Positions 10,886 to 23,204 of a stretch of DNA of 41,759 nucleotides are shown here, piece after piece. Position numbers and translations under genes: made by a program. The stretch is taken from contig SCFE01000081.1 of NCBI GenBank assembly GCA_004352715.1, forward strand, positions 531,952-573,710, written 5' to 3'. The notes under the pieces were generated by a model, which saw only the letters and a list, made by a program, of their open reading frames with translations, was not told the origin of the DNA and ran no database searches. Origin of the DNA: Hofstenia miamia. Lineage: Eukaryota > Xenacoelomorpha > Acoela. How positions within the stretch are numbered: position 1 is the stretch's first letter; the number at the start of each line of letters is the position of its first letter.

Positions 10886-12028
10886 CAATCTATAGTTCAT
10901 AAATGGAGAATATTGGAAACAGGGTTCTTCAGAAATTGTATTAAGTTCACTGATATTGCAGGACATGATGTTTTCACCTTTGTCTGCAACAAACATTTCA
11001 CCTCCTACACAAGTTTTATGCTATCTTCCCCCTTTGCCTTTGGTAAATATTTGCATGCCTTAGACAATCTTGTAGGTTTTTAAAAATGTTTGCCATATGC
11101 ACCATTGTTGATCAGAGGCATATTCTCTTTGTGTGCAAGGTGTGTGCCACACACCTTCTAACCAGCATTTTTATCATTTTACCAGCGTTTTTTTGTATCA
11201 CTTATTTGGGAGTAAATTTAATACCACATCAAACTGATTTTTACACTATTTTATAAATAGTAATTTGTGATTAGATATAACACATTGTTTTCAGTACTTT
11301 CTTATAAAACCTGTGTCTAAATTACAATTTTGGTAAAATTAAAGCATTTCGATTTTTTTGATCCATAATCTATAAATTGGTTTAATTTGCTAGTTTACAT
11401 GTATTATCATGTTTAGCAATCATATCACTGATAAATTAAAATGTTCTAGTTACTTCAATCGTCAATGTCACAAAAGGCTAGGTATGGCAACATCCACACT
11501 TCAATGGTGTTTAATGTTTTAAAAGAGCAAGGTGTGCGTTCATATTAACGCACACTATGAAATTAAGCATAATCATTGAAATTGCATCCTAAATTTGTCG
11601 CCGAACGTTATTGATTGGTTCACGAAATGGAAATAGATCATTTCGAGGTGTGTGCTAATGATCACCACACCTAAAGTGAGAAATCAAACGTCTCAGTTAA
11701 TTCCCACCAAGCAAACATCAATCAAAATAGAGAAACTTTTTCAAGTTCTACATGTACAACATTGGCTGTGGTGTTAAGCTAAAACAAATGTTGGGAGTGG
11801 CCTTTATTCTAATAAATTTTTTTTGTTAGACTATTTTAGTGGCTGAAGCAGTTAATAGCCATGTGCACAACATGCAGCCCTGGTTGAACGTGTTTATGAG
11901 TCTGCAAAGGGGCTCATCAATGCTAGGCAAAAGCTGTGGAATATGAGCATTAGCTTACTAATGTTTATGGCCAACAATAAACAGGTTTCTTAGTACGCCT
12001 TAATAATGACTGCATATGGTATGGTTAG
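10886..12028. other. Non-coding stretch with three GGTGTG hairpins
   Basis: No coding motif is visible. It holds a 21-bp near-perfect palindrome at 11137-11157 (arms AAGGTGTGTG, one-base centre), a hairpin at 11532-11555 (GTGTGCGTT stem, six-base loop), and an imperfect one at 11646-11672 (AGGTGTG/CACACCT). The outer pair could be the inverted ends of a small element of about 535 bp. Confidence 0.55.
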
Positions 12029-12036
12029 GTGGGTTG
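12029..12036. repeat. Putative 8-bp target-site duplication, left
   Basis: GTGGGTTG here compares with GTGGGTCA at 13238-13245, 6 of 8 identical, immediately outside the CAG-ended inverted repeats. Confidence 0.5.
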
Positions 12037-13237
12037 CAGAAATGGAATCAGATACAGATCAGATCTTCATTTTGAGAAACTTCAGATCTAAAAATTTTTA
12101 AAACTTGTGTATTTGTATATTTTATAAATTATGCAAATTTTTACATTTAATCCTAATTTAATAATCTCAATCTATGTGAAATTTTGTAATTGAATTTTAT
12201 TGTTCATACACATAGGTTCTGTGTTATTCTTTCCAACAACTTATAAAATTGGTGACCAATACTTCAAATCTGAAAATGCGATTCATGTTAGCCATCATGT
12301 AATTTTAAAATAGTAAAGCAACCAAAAACACTTGTTTGTACAAACTTGCAAATGGAAGAGCAGAATTCTCAAAAGGATTCTCTCTAATATGTATGTCAAG
12401 GTGCACAGAACACAGAGAAGCACAGAGAAGCTCTTTAATCAAAAAATCTCATTTATATATGCACTCTAAGCAACTTGCAATGGCAAGATCAACTTTGTAC
12501 TCAGAAGGTTTGTCATTATTATAATCACAAATACAAAAATGTTTATGGAACCATATTGTCAGCATACTATTAATAGGGTGTTTATTTAATGTTGCTGCTA
12601 TATAATTCAAAATTTTTAATCCAATTTCAGTAAAATTTAAATTAATATTGAAATCTCAAATTTTGTTTGAAAAATTAATTTTTCTATCACGGATTTTAAT
12701 ACACTGTACAAAATTTTTTTTAATTTCTTGCAATATAAATTTTGGGGTTGTTCTTTAATTTGCTGTTATTTGTGCTATTCTTGTTTTCATCACCTTAGCT
12801 GCAATTTTGAAGCAAATTTATCTTGTTTGAAACAACTTCAATTCATAATGATATTACAAAGTGGTTATTTTTGAATTTTGACATAAAACATTAATATGGG
12901 AGGTAATACTATAAAAAACTTAACTATTTAAATCTATAAATATAGTATGATTATAGTTGATGACAATCATTAGGAATTAGATTATTACAAAGCTTTCAAA
13001 TAAGTTGATTTGCATGTATTATTCTGTAAGTATATGTCTATTTTTTATCTCAAGATATTGTTGAAGCACTTAATATTTTCTATTCACATTAAAAAACATA
13101 AATATTTTTAAGTTTATGTTTGTTTATTGTTAGAATACTTATTTAAATTCGGATCCATTTTTTAAAAGTTCAGATCCACATCTTGAAGTTTTGGATCTGG
13201 ATCAGACTTTAAACTGTTGAATCTGATTCCATCTCTG
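12037..13237. mobile_element. Non-autonomous hAT-like element, about 1.2 kb
   Basis: The ends are CAGAAATGGAATCAGAT at 12037 and, inverted, CAGAGATGGAATCAGAT ending at 13237 (16 of 17 identical). Subterminal regions on both sides repeat GATC-containing words (CAGATC, GGATCTG, GATCCG), typical of hAT subterminal binding clusters. An 8-bp flank, 6/8 matched, fits the hAT target duplication. The interior has no transposase, so the element would have depended on another copy. It sits almost exactly between the two arms of the big inverted repeat. Confidence 0.68.
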
Positions 13238-13245
13238 GTGGGTCA

Positions 13246-14429
13246 TCTATTTCTGCTTTCATTCCAAATATAGAAGTTCGAAAATAATAGCAAATGAGTC
13301 TTGGTCTTGGTTGAAATTTAAAAGTTGGTCTGATCATGTACTGGTCCTGTCTGATATTTTAATATTTCATGATCTTATTAAATAAACTAAGGTATCCATT
13401 TAAAATATCTTACTTGATATCTGATTTTAAGAAATATTCATTTGAATCATATTTTACATTAATGTTGAGTAATTAAAAAATTATGCATTTAATCATGTAA
13501 TGGATTTCTTTAAGTTTAAGCAATTACTGCACTGATCTCCATTGTAAATTCTGAAACTTTCAGTTCAGTATTGACGTATTTTTATTTAATACAATAACCA
13601 AACTGAACCACTAGCAACTCTGCACTGCACACTAGGCAAAGTGGCCCATGCTCTGCCACTGTTGTTGATATGCAAAAAAGTGAATAGAGTTAAAATTGAC
13701 TCTCATTTATTAGAGAGCTTCAATATCTAAGCCAATCAAAATAACATGCAGTAGCTGATATATTGAAGTGTGAAAGAACAAAAGATGAAAGTGTATCCAC
13801 CCTCTAAAGTCATTTTGAACTTGTAAATTGTGTTTTTAATCATGCTTTATTCTCTAATATACTATTCATTCACATTTTTGTCAGTTTCAAAAGTAAATAA
13901 TTATAAACTTATGTATTTTAAAGATACGTTTTTTTCTTAAACAAATATGCCCCCATGTTATTAAATATCCCTCAATTTTCATACAAACCAACAAATTTCT
14001 TATCAAAACAAAGAAAAATTTTGCAAACATGCTTATTGTTAAGACCTTTACTATATAATTGTGTAAACTATATGTATACATGATTAAAAAGATTTCTCCA
14101 CATATTTTGATATGTCATAGACTTCTTTGAATTCAGTGTAACCCCATATTAATAATGAGATATAATGTCAGTATGCATTATTCAATAAGAATACTAGCAT
14201 ATATAGTGAATTCTCTAACTTGTATAACTGTACACTCTAAAATTATTTATTGGTTGGTTATGTAATGTGTGAATATTCTCATCTTTTAACTATGCCCCAT
14301 CATTATTCATAAATTGATTATGGGTTATGATTAATCAATTAGCACCTGTCAATCAATTGTTAACAAATATAGTGAACATTTTTTGCTAAGCAATTTCAAC
14401 AATAACTTTTGTGACAGATTCCAATTCCC
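13246..14429. other. No gene seen; AT-rich spacer of the inverted repeat
   Basis: Short open frames only, no recognisable motif. The mirrored match with the left arm begins near 14430. Confidence 0.45.
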
Positions 14430-14815
14430 AATATGTATGAAACTCAAACAAATTATTGTCATGTGGCAAAAATTATTTTGAAAAATAGAAATTGTTTTAT
14501 CCTCCCCAAACACTATGCACAAAGAGCTGGAGAATTGCTCAAAATGTTGATTGGTTGTAAAGTTCTTTGACATCACAATAAACCTTCAATTATTTTTGCT
14601 GTGAACAAACTATTATGTTGAAATATAGTGTGTATTTTATTTTAGAAAATGGAAGTACATATTCTTTGTTAGATTTATTTTTTTCCTTGCATGTATTTAC
14701 ATAAATTAAATTTTTTTTAGCTGAAATAACAAAAAATAGGAGATTATTTTGCAAAATTATAAAAAATGATGCAGAAATAACTCAGATAGGTTGGAATTGA
14801 ACCAACAAAACAAGC

Positions 14816-16844
14816 AGGGCAGCACCGGAGCTAACAAAGCAGGGAGCCTTGAAATATTTAGGGGGCTAAGCAATAGACAATTTTTAAATAAACTGTTTTT
14901 TTATTAAAAAAGTAATAAAGATACAAATCACTAGAAAAGTTTACATGGCTTCTTACAAAAGTCTTTTAGAATGTTGTCTATGTTAATAGCCATGGTAAGT
15001 TATCTTTTAAAAAAGAACTTTGAGGTTTTGGAGATGCATTGTTGTCATCATAATTGTATTTTTGGATAGAATTCACTAATAGTAGAAAAAAGGCACTCAA
15101 CAGTGACTGACATTTGTGGTAAAGTCAATACAAGAGAATAAATGACATGTATTGATTGGAAAACATTTTTGTTGATCTATAAATAAATTTGGCTAGATTT
15201 CATTTGAGTCAAGTAGTCAAATAAGACAATGTTTTGAACTCATTGCCAATTACTCTCATTCTAAATACCTTAACTGCTTCCTTCACTAACTTCTCTGACA
15301 AAAAGTTATCATTCTTGGGACAAGTTATAGAGGCCACACATTCCATGACTGCCCTGTTTTCCAACTGAAAACAAGCATCTAACTCAGCAACACAGTTGTC
15401 AAGAATTTCAAAATATAGACTTTTCTCATTCAGTTTTGAATCCACAGAACAATGCCACAGTTGAATCTCAGCTAGGGAGCAGTCAATGATGTCAAATTTC
15501 AGCAGCAGGATGTTCAGCATTATTGTAGTATCAGTGTAGAATCATGAGGTGATGGGGCGTGTTTAGCAGCTAGAGTGGTAAAAGGTTGCAAAGAATTACC
15601 ATCACTGAGAGTGGCCTGTACTCTAACAAAACAAATGAAGATTGGTAGTTTGCCAATTTCACTTTAGAAAAAAGAACTGATACCATTTCCAAGAAGGCAT
15701 TCCAGCTAGCCACAAATTTACATGGCATCTAACTGAAGCCAAATCATTAGAATCCATCCTTAACATCCAAGGTCCTAATTGTGTGTCTCAAGTTTTAATT
15801 TCTAGCTCAATAAAACAAATTTAGCTCATTGTTCTTGTTATCTCAGCTCATGTAATAGATATTAATAACATGTAATTGCCACATATTCATGTATGCCAAC
15901 AGCATAATATATTTGCATAGTGTGATGTTATGTGCATGCATAATTGACTGAATTAGTAGTTCTTATATTCCCTATGCCTACACATAGCCTTAAAGTGATG
16001 ACAATATGGGCTCACAGTGGACTTCCTCCCACATTATTGCTGGGTCTTACAAGTTTATTATCATATCAATACTGAATCTAAAAAGGTTAGCAGTATAATA
16101 GAAAATAAAAGAGCAAATGTTATCCAGTGTGAGTGAGATTAATTTGTGACCATGATTACAATAAGTTCCCTAATTTATACAGAGAAAGGTAAATATTTAC
16201 TGTTTTACAAAATTCACTTTTCTCCCTCACAAATTAAACAAGCAATTACATGCACTCTTTAATTGAGGGGACAATTATAATAAATTTGAAAACTAAGTTT
16301 GAAACACTGAAAATTAATAAAAATCACTAAATAAATGATGGAAATAGAACCAAATTAATTAAAGAAAGTGCCAATATGTAAAAATAATATAAAGGGCCCT
16401 GAGTGACTCTACATTAGCTAATGATGGCATCCATCTTTCCCTTCAAGGAATCAAGCTTACAATGCTAATTTTAAAAGATTTCTTTGGTCCTCACACAATC
16501 ATTCACTCCTCTTTTCAAATTCCTGCACAAAAGTCACATCCTCTTCAACATGTTGATATATTGTTCCAACGCCACATACTGTGGCATAAAATCATTTATA
16601 AACTTTGTTACTTTATTAATTTATTGGAAATTATTAATTTTTATCTTAGAATTACAAACATATTTCAATTAATAATTTGATGATATGATTAATAGTGCTG
16701 TATTCTTAGTTTAATCATTTCCATACAATTGCATAGTATTTTGACTGTGACAGACTATTGATTATTATACCAGTCTGATATTTATCCACATTGACAACAG
16801 TATGTAATTATGTGTTAATACTAGTTTTTGTTTGTATATATTGT
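14816..16844. mobile_element. Inserted block with hAT transposon debris
   Basis: The arm-to-arm match breaks near ACAAGCAGGG at about 14815 and resumes near 16845. The left boundary has CAGCACCGGAGCTA followed within about 50 bp by TTTAGGGGGCTAAGC, reminiscent of hAT ends that start CAG-x-G-x-CGGAGC. The minus strand just inside encodes hAT transposase pieces. A matching right terminus was not found, so the block may be composite or truncated. From 15540 to 16844 no further coding motif is visible. Confidence 0.5.
15035..15520 (-). pseudogene. hAT (ZMYM/DUF4371-like) transposase C-terminal remnant
   Basis: On the minus strand a 103-codon frame (15209-15520) reads ILDNCVAELDACF, then SITCPKNDNFLSEKLVKEA, and ends with a short NEFKTL stretch. 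This parallels the 'iD.~l.EL..RF' and 'P....FL....L...a..y' segments near the C-terminus of ZMYM-type hAT transposases. Further downstream (about 15035-15130), in broken frames, comes TLPQMSVTVECLFSTISE, equivalent to the dimerisation box (l.lPvssa.vERsFS). Frameshifts and stops separate the pieces. It would have cut and pasted a hAT element; this copy is dead. Confidence 0.65.
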
Positions 16845-17134
16845 GTGAATTTTCACTATGTTCTCATTTTCAAGTAAACTCATTTCACTCATATTGGGAC
16901 TTTATTATATTTTAAATTATGATATTCTAAAATACTGCCACACAGTTAAAGGGCAGCTAGACATGGTACAGCAGCTCTAGCATGTCCTTTAACTTAGGTT
17001 AGGTATACAGTTAGGAGTTTTTGATATTATGCATTTCTTTCATTAACTAAAATTGCTAACACCTAAATTGTACAAGATGAGAAACACACTGAGCTTAGGT
17101 TTTTAACTTAGCATATAGGTTTTAATTACTGCAC

Positions 17135-18134
17135 NNNNNNNNNNNNNNNNNNNNNNNNNNNNNNNNNNNNNNNNNNNNNNNNNNNNNNNNNNNNNNNNNN
17201 NNNNNNNNNNNNNNNNNNNNNNNNNNNNNNNNNNNNNNNNNNNNNNNNNNNNNNNNNNNNNNNNNNNNNNNNNNNNNNNNNNNNNNNNNNNNNNNNNNNN
17301 NNNNNNNNNNNNNNNNNNNNNNNNNNNNNNNNNNNNNNNNNNNNNNNNNNNNNNNNNNNNNNNNNNNNNNNNNNNNNNNNNNNNNNNNNNNNNNNNNNNN
17401 NNNNNNNNNNNNNNNNNNNNNNNNNNNNNNNNNNNNNNNNNNNNNNNNNNNNNNNNNNNNNNNNNNNNNNNNNNNNNNNNNNNNNNNNNNNNNNNNNNNN
17501 NNNNNNNNNNNNNNNNNNNNNNNNNNNNNNNNNNNNNNNNNNNNNNNNNNNNNNNNNNNNNNNNNNNNNNNNNNNNNNNNNNNNNNNNNNNNNNNNNNNN
17601 NNNNNNNNNNNNNNNNNNNNNNNNNNNNNNNNNNNNNNNNNNNNNNNNNNNNNNNNNNNNNNNNNNNNNNNNNNNNNNNNNNNNNNNNNNNNNNNNNNNN
17701 NNNNNNNNNNNNNNNNNNNNNNNNNNNNNNNNNNNNNNNNNNNNNNNNNNNNNNNNNNNNNNNNNNNNNNNNNNNNNNNNNNNNNNNNNNNNNNNNNNNN
17801 NNNNNNNNNNNNNNNNNNNNNNNNNNNNNNNNNNNNNNNNNNNNNNNNNNNNNNNNNNNNNNNNNNNNNNNNNNNNNNNNNNNNNNNNNNNNNNNNNNNN
17901 NNNNNNNNNNNNNNNNNNNNNNNNNNNNNNNNNNNNNNNNNNNNNNNNNNNNNNNNNNNNNNNNNNNNNNNNNNNNNNNNNNNNNNNNNNNNNNNNNNNN
18001 NNNNNNNNNNNNNNNNNNNNNNNNNNNNNNNNNNNNNNNNNNNNNNNNNNNNNNNNNNNNNNNNNNNNNNNNNNNNNNNNNNNNNNNNNNNNNNNNNNNN
18101 NNNNNNNNNNNNNNNNNNNNNNNNNNNNNNNNNN
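17135..18134. other. Assembly gap (1000 N)
   Basis: Exactly 1000 N, a conventional scaffold-gap length rather than a measured size. It begins within an arm block (matched to left 9583) inside the large inverted repeat, the kind of structure that breaks assemblies. Confidence 0.99.
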
Positions 18135-19643
18135 TCGCTACAGTGTTCTCACTTTTTATACAAAAAGATTCATTTTTACCTGTCTTTGTTTACACTAATC
18201 GATATTCAACGTGGTTTAACATGTCTGCAATAATTTTCCCTCGTAAATTAAATTTGAGCAAAACAAAGCACCGACGAGGGGACACAAAACTGATAGCAAC
18301 AAAACTAATCTCGAAAAAGGAACGTCATAGTGACGTCAAAATACAATTGATTTAGATCGAAATAAAAAGATATAAATGGCACTAAATTTCCCTGAGCAAC
18401 TCTACAATACAGCAAAGGTAAAATAAGATAGTGTAACTATGAAACTTGATTCTAGTTGTAATGCTAATCAAAAAAATTAGGGAGCAAGATAATTTTCATA
18501 AAAAACTAATTACATAAAAGTATAAATATTAGATAAGATATATACAACAGAATAAATAAGTATTAAAGTATATGGATAAAAGTATACTATTCAATTTCCA
18601 AGCAGAAAAAGTAAAGAGGTTAGAGTAGCTAATTTAGTATCAATAAATTTAGAGATCTTTTTAAATGACTTTTTGTTACTTTTTCCATACTAACTTTTTT
18701 CTCTTCTGCCTTTGAAACAAGTTTTGGCATTTTTTTCAGGTACATGATTCAGATCATTCAAATTATATTTCAAATGAATGCAAAGCTTTTTAAAATTTTA
18801 TTACAGCAAATAGGTATCTTGAGTTTTTAATTCTTCTGCCAGAATAGAATTAAAATTGACTATTTGTCAAAAAGCAAACAGATGAATTTCATTTGTTACA
18901 ATTTTTAGATGAAATCAAAAGAATTTAACAAATAATTAATAGTTAAGCATTTCTTTTTAGTCACAATGAATGCAAAAGTGCATGCTTATTGTACACCAGC
19001 TCATTTGCCTTCTGTATGAGTTTTTCTGCTTCTTCAAAGTTCCAGTTTATATTCAAGTATTCCTAAGTTATATTTAGCTTCATTACTGCTTCTTTCTCAG
19101 TGGATACATTTCTAGTATAGCAATGGAAGTTGAGTTTCTCCAGTTCTGCATCTTAATTCATTAATAATTTTTTTGAAAATAGATATATCAAGAGTAAACA
19201 TGGGCAAGATAGTCTGTGAGTGCTGCAAATTGACCCTGTTCATGTGGCCACAATATGAGCCAAACAAAAAAATTTTCATGTGATTGTGGGCCATGCATGG
19301 CTGAAATTAAATGAACAGCAGGATAAATTGTTTTGTCAGAATTTTTAGCTAATATTACAAAACAGTATATATTTGTTTTTCCACAGATATCAGTTTGTTC
19401 TGCAGGTTGAGTTCAGTAAACTATTCCAGAATCTTAATATTATATTGAGTTTCTGGTTTTTCCATACATTGTCTTCTTCTAGTACTTTGTTACTGCTCTG
19501 GAAAATAGCTTCATGCCATCATCCTTGAGATTGAAATATATACTGAAACTGAACTAATGCAATTAACCTAAATGTTCTTATTAAGCTATTGCTATTTGTG
19601 GTATCTTGTATAAGATACATTGCCTTGGTGTAAATACACTATT

Positions 19644-21542
19644 ATGTGTATCAATCAATGCATAACAAACAATTTCGTCAGTATTATTTCGAATTTAGTA
19701 AATTAGTTTAAATATGTAATTTAGGTGACTCCAAAAGTATAGATTCAAGAAAATAAATGATCAAGGATAATGCAACTTCAAACATATTATTTAGTTCATT
19801 TCTAAAAATGTAGACAAGTTGAATTAATTAAAGATAATGAAATGTAATATATTTAAGCATAATAGTTAGATTTAATAAATAGTCTATATTCATTATTCAA
19901 TGATCACAACCAATCACCCAATTGAGATTGATTACCACTACATTTAGTTAAGGTAGCAAAACTGTGCAATATAATAATAGACTTTCATAGAATAGCTAAC
20001 AATTAAGCTACATATAAAGATGAATTGATTAGTAAGCCTTCTTACAATGTTTCAAGAATCTTTTCAATTTATTTCACAGTAAGACAAATTTCCTAGGAGC
20101 TTTAGTTTCAATACAAGCAAATTATATAATTGCATGGAAAGTATCCCCATTTACTGTTACATTCATTCAATGTCATGATATAATTTAAAGCTTAAAATGT
20201 GTTTGCTTTATTGATTACTAGAAATAATTTTTTAGCTTGCTTATATTGATTATATTCCTACCCAACAAAAGAATACATGTGTGTTTGCATTATATGATTC
20301 TTAGGAAAATTGGACATGCAAATTAGTTTCTAATTACATGTTATATATTCAGTTGTAACAGTTTTTTATATCATCTATATAAATTATTCATATGAAAAAA
20401 GTTTTTCTTGGAAACATCTTAGTCTCAAAAGTTAATTTAGCTTGTGTGATACAATTGTTTTCTTTCATTACTTCAAAATCTATAGTAAGTCTCATAATTT
20501 ACAAGATTACTCTTTGAATGACTATTGACTGATAAACTGATTAACTTAAGAAATAAATGACTATGAATACTGGCTGCTTATAAATGATCCACAGGATATC
20601 TAATCCAGAGGTGTATTGAGAAAATTTATGCGAAGGCATCAGTGTCAAGAAATAAATGTGAATTATGAAATGTTGTAACATATAAGAGTACATGAAAAGT
20701 CATTCTGTGAATTTATTCCTCTTGTGCACAGACTAAGTGAGCACATCATTACAATTGCAATTCATTTACTACTCTCCTGTTAATTGCTGGGTTGAAACAG
20801 GTTGACCTTGGGTTGGATTGTGTAAACAATTTGTTATTGCTGAGTTAGTTGTGTCTTTAAATATTGTCAGGTTGAAACATTGAATAATGATGACATTCAT
20901 TTTTGATTACATATATACATTTTAATACAATATTGAACAATTGAATGGTGTGTTATATCAAATTGCTTTGTCATATAACAACTAGAGCATAATATACATT
21001 TTTGTTTTTTGGTGCCAGATTTCAGTTTTTTAACTGAACTTCCATTGACATTAATCTAATTTACCTTGAATGCAAATTTACACTCTATAATAGAGATTTC
21101 TTATGATTTTAGCTTGCTTTCCACACTTTTTGTCATTGTAAGAGATTGATATCTGCATAGAGTGCAAGTTATTTTCAGTAATGGTCAGGGGTTGAAATGG
21201 ATAATTGATGCTTTTCCAGGCCTAGTATCTTGTGCATGCATTACTTAATATGTTAACTTGTAGGGCTTATGTAATCATAACCACAATAAGCTCTTACAAC
21301 TACTATAGTAGGTTCAGTATATATGCTATGGTTAAGGCAAGATGGTATTGTTGTGGCAGCATAAAAGTTGATCCAGTTAAGGCTAGATAAACTATTTATC
21401 ATAAATTTAGATGGGGCTTAGTATTATAGCCTATGCAACTCAGTCATGCATAGAAGGTCAATTAACTCCATTAAAAAAAACAAACTGCAAGTAATGTTGA
21501 CAAACATTGATTTTAATGTGATTCCAACTTGTTCTTTCTAAG
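19644..21542. other. No gene seen; AT-rich intergenic sequence
   Basis: Both strands carry only short, motif-free open frames. No inverted repeats with clear target duplications were spotted. Confidence 0.45.
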
Positions 21543-21550
21543 CTTGCCTC
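21543..21550. repeat. 8-bp target-site duplication, left
   Basis: CTTGCCTC, repeated exactly at 22148-22155 on the other side of the hAT element. Confidence 0.9.
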
Positions 21551-22147
21551 CAGGTGCGCAGCCCAGGATTTCGTTTTGGTATGGGCACAAAATAGATTTT
21601 TGAACATTGATAAAATTAAATTTTTGATACCTATGCTTTTTATATTTAACTGTTAAAAATTTATTGTTAAATTGAACAAGAATAATGCATACAAAAAATA
21701 TAATTTTCAAAACTTGATAAGTCAACATTCATAATTCAAACGTAGTTCACTGTAATAAAAAATTCAATCTTCAATTGCTCTTTAGAGCGAGCTCATCTAG
21801 CACATCTTTAGCATCTAATTCAAGGTCACGGTTAATTGATAAATGCTAAACCATTTAACCTTTTCTGTCCCATTGTAAGACGAGTGTGTGTCTTTAGCCT
21901 TCTTAACAGTGAAAATGATCTTCGCAAGTGGCAATGTTAGAAAAATCTTAAACAAACTGCGAATTTGAGGGATGGGCTGGGTGAATTGTCGTGGGATGAA
22001 TTTGCGGGTGTGCAAACAAATTAACAGTGTGATATCAATGTCACCTCTAGCATTAAAGCATGTTTAACTTTTGTTCAGAATTTTTTTTGTCCTTCAATTT
22101 CGGGGGTGGCACGTGCCCAGTGTGCCTCCCCATTGGCTGCGCCACTG
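21551..22147 (-). mobile_element. Internally deleted hAT transposon with perfect target duplication
   Basis: A 597-bp element with ends CAGGTGCGCAGCC (left) and, inverted, CAGTGGCGCAGCC (right, ending 22147), classic hAT termini, flanked by identical CTTGCCTC octamers. Its minus strand retains the last part of a hAT transposase: across two frames at about 21780-21930 it reads KTHTRLTMGQKRLNGLAF then NRDLELDAKDVLDELALK. This matches the 'RLKtylR.tM...RL..LalL.i...l...d..ev' tail of ZMYM/Tip100-like hATs. Most of the transposase is deleted and the remainder is frameshifted. The transposase 3' end points to 21551, so the element's 5' end is at 22147. Confidence 0.93.
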
Positions 22148-22155
22148 CTTGCCTC
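22148..22155. repeat. 8-bp target-site duplication, right
   Basis: CTTGCCTC, identical to 21543-21550. Confidence 0.9.
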
Positions 22156-23204
22156 TCCTGTAACTATCTAGTGAAACAATTCTTAGTCTCAATGGAAACA
22201 TATATAATTCATTTTGCAACAGAGAAAAAATTGTTAGGTGAATTTTCCAGTTGTTCTTTAGTTTACTTTCAATAAGTAAATAATTTTCTAGATAATTTAT
22301 TAAATATGAAAAGAATGATGCAAGCATTAAGTCCATTATCATCAGCAAATATATTGATGTTGCTTTTATCATAACTATACTAAAAGCATTCCAAAACTCC
22401 ATTAATGCTTAATTTAGAGCACTTATTTAAGATTAGTAGACTTATGAAACACATAAATCTTTTAAAGCTATAAATAAATATTAATACTTAATGTAAGTGT
22501 CTTCCAAGAAATGTCTACACATTTGGAATTTAAGAAGTCAGAAATGACATCAAACCAATCAATGTTGGTAATGGGAATAAATCAAAAGTAGTAATATTAA
22601 AAAATATAGGAAATTTTAAGAATTGGCAACCATTTTTTTGAAAATTTCAGATATGAATTATATAAAAATTAGATATTTTGAAACATTTCAAAATTTCATA
22701 AATATCCAACATTTGTTAATGTTTTTGACATAAATGATTTGATAAATTGATTTTAGATATATCAACTGTACTGTTACTTAAACAATGCTGATTTAATCCA
22801 CAATATTTAACATAAAGAAATCTAATACTTTATTATTTCATTGCGTATTTATCCAATTTTTGCTAAGTATGCAAATATTAGTTATTAAGATTTTTCATTA
22901 GTAAAATGGGAGGAATGTGCTGAATTATCACATGTCAGATCACCGAAAAAATTCGTCTGTTTCTATAATTTTATAAACATTTAATTTATATTTTGACTTT
23001 GCATCTAATATTTGGTAGATGCATGGGATTTAAATCATCAATTTAAATAGAAATAGACTTAATTGTATTTTATAACTTGATTAAATGCATTAAATAATAT
23101 TGTACACAAGAGTCCATCAATATATTTGCTAAAAGATAAGATTAGATTACAAACTAACTATAAATAGGCGTTATTGCTGATCAATTGTCTCTGTTTTCTA
23201 AAAT
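22156..23204. other. No gene seen; AT-rich intergenic sequence
   Basis: Only short open frames without motifs. Confidence 0.45.

Larger units (their letters stand above)
14430..19643 (-). repeat. Right arm of the large imperfect inverted repeat
   Basis: Matches the left arm in reverse orientation in four ordered blocks (14430-14815, 16845-17134, about 18411-19600, 19615-19643). The arm is longer than the left because of an approximately 2-kb insertion (14816-16844) that carries hAT transposase debris, and because of a run of 1000 N. Bases 18135-18410, just after the gap, have no left counterpart in the sequence shown. Confidence 0.85.

Noticed and set aside
14810-16405. CAGGGC at 14816 paired with GGGCCCTG at about 16395 as the two ends of one hAT element
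   Set aside because: Only six bases agree and the flanking octamers differ.
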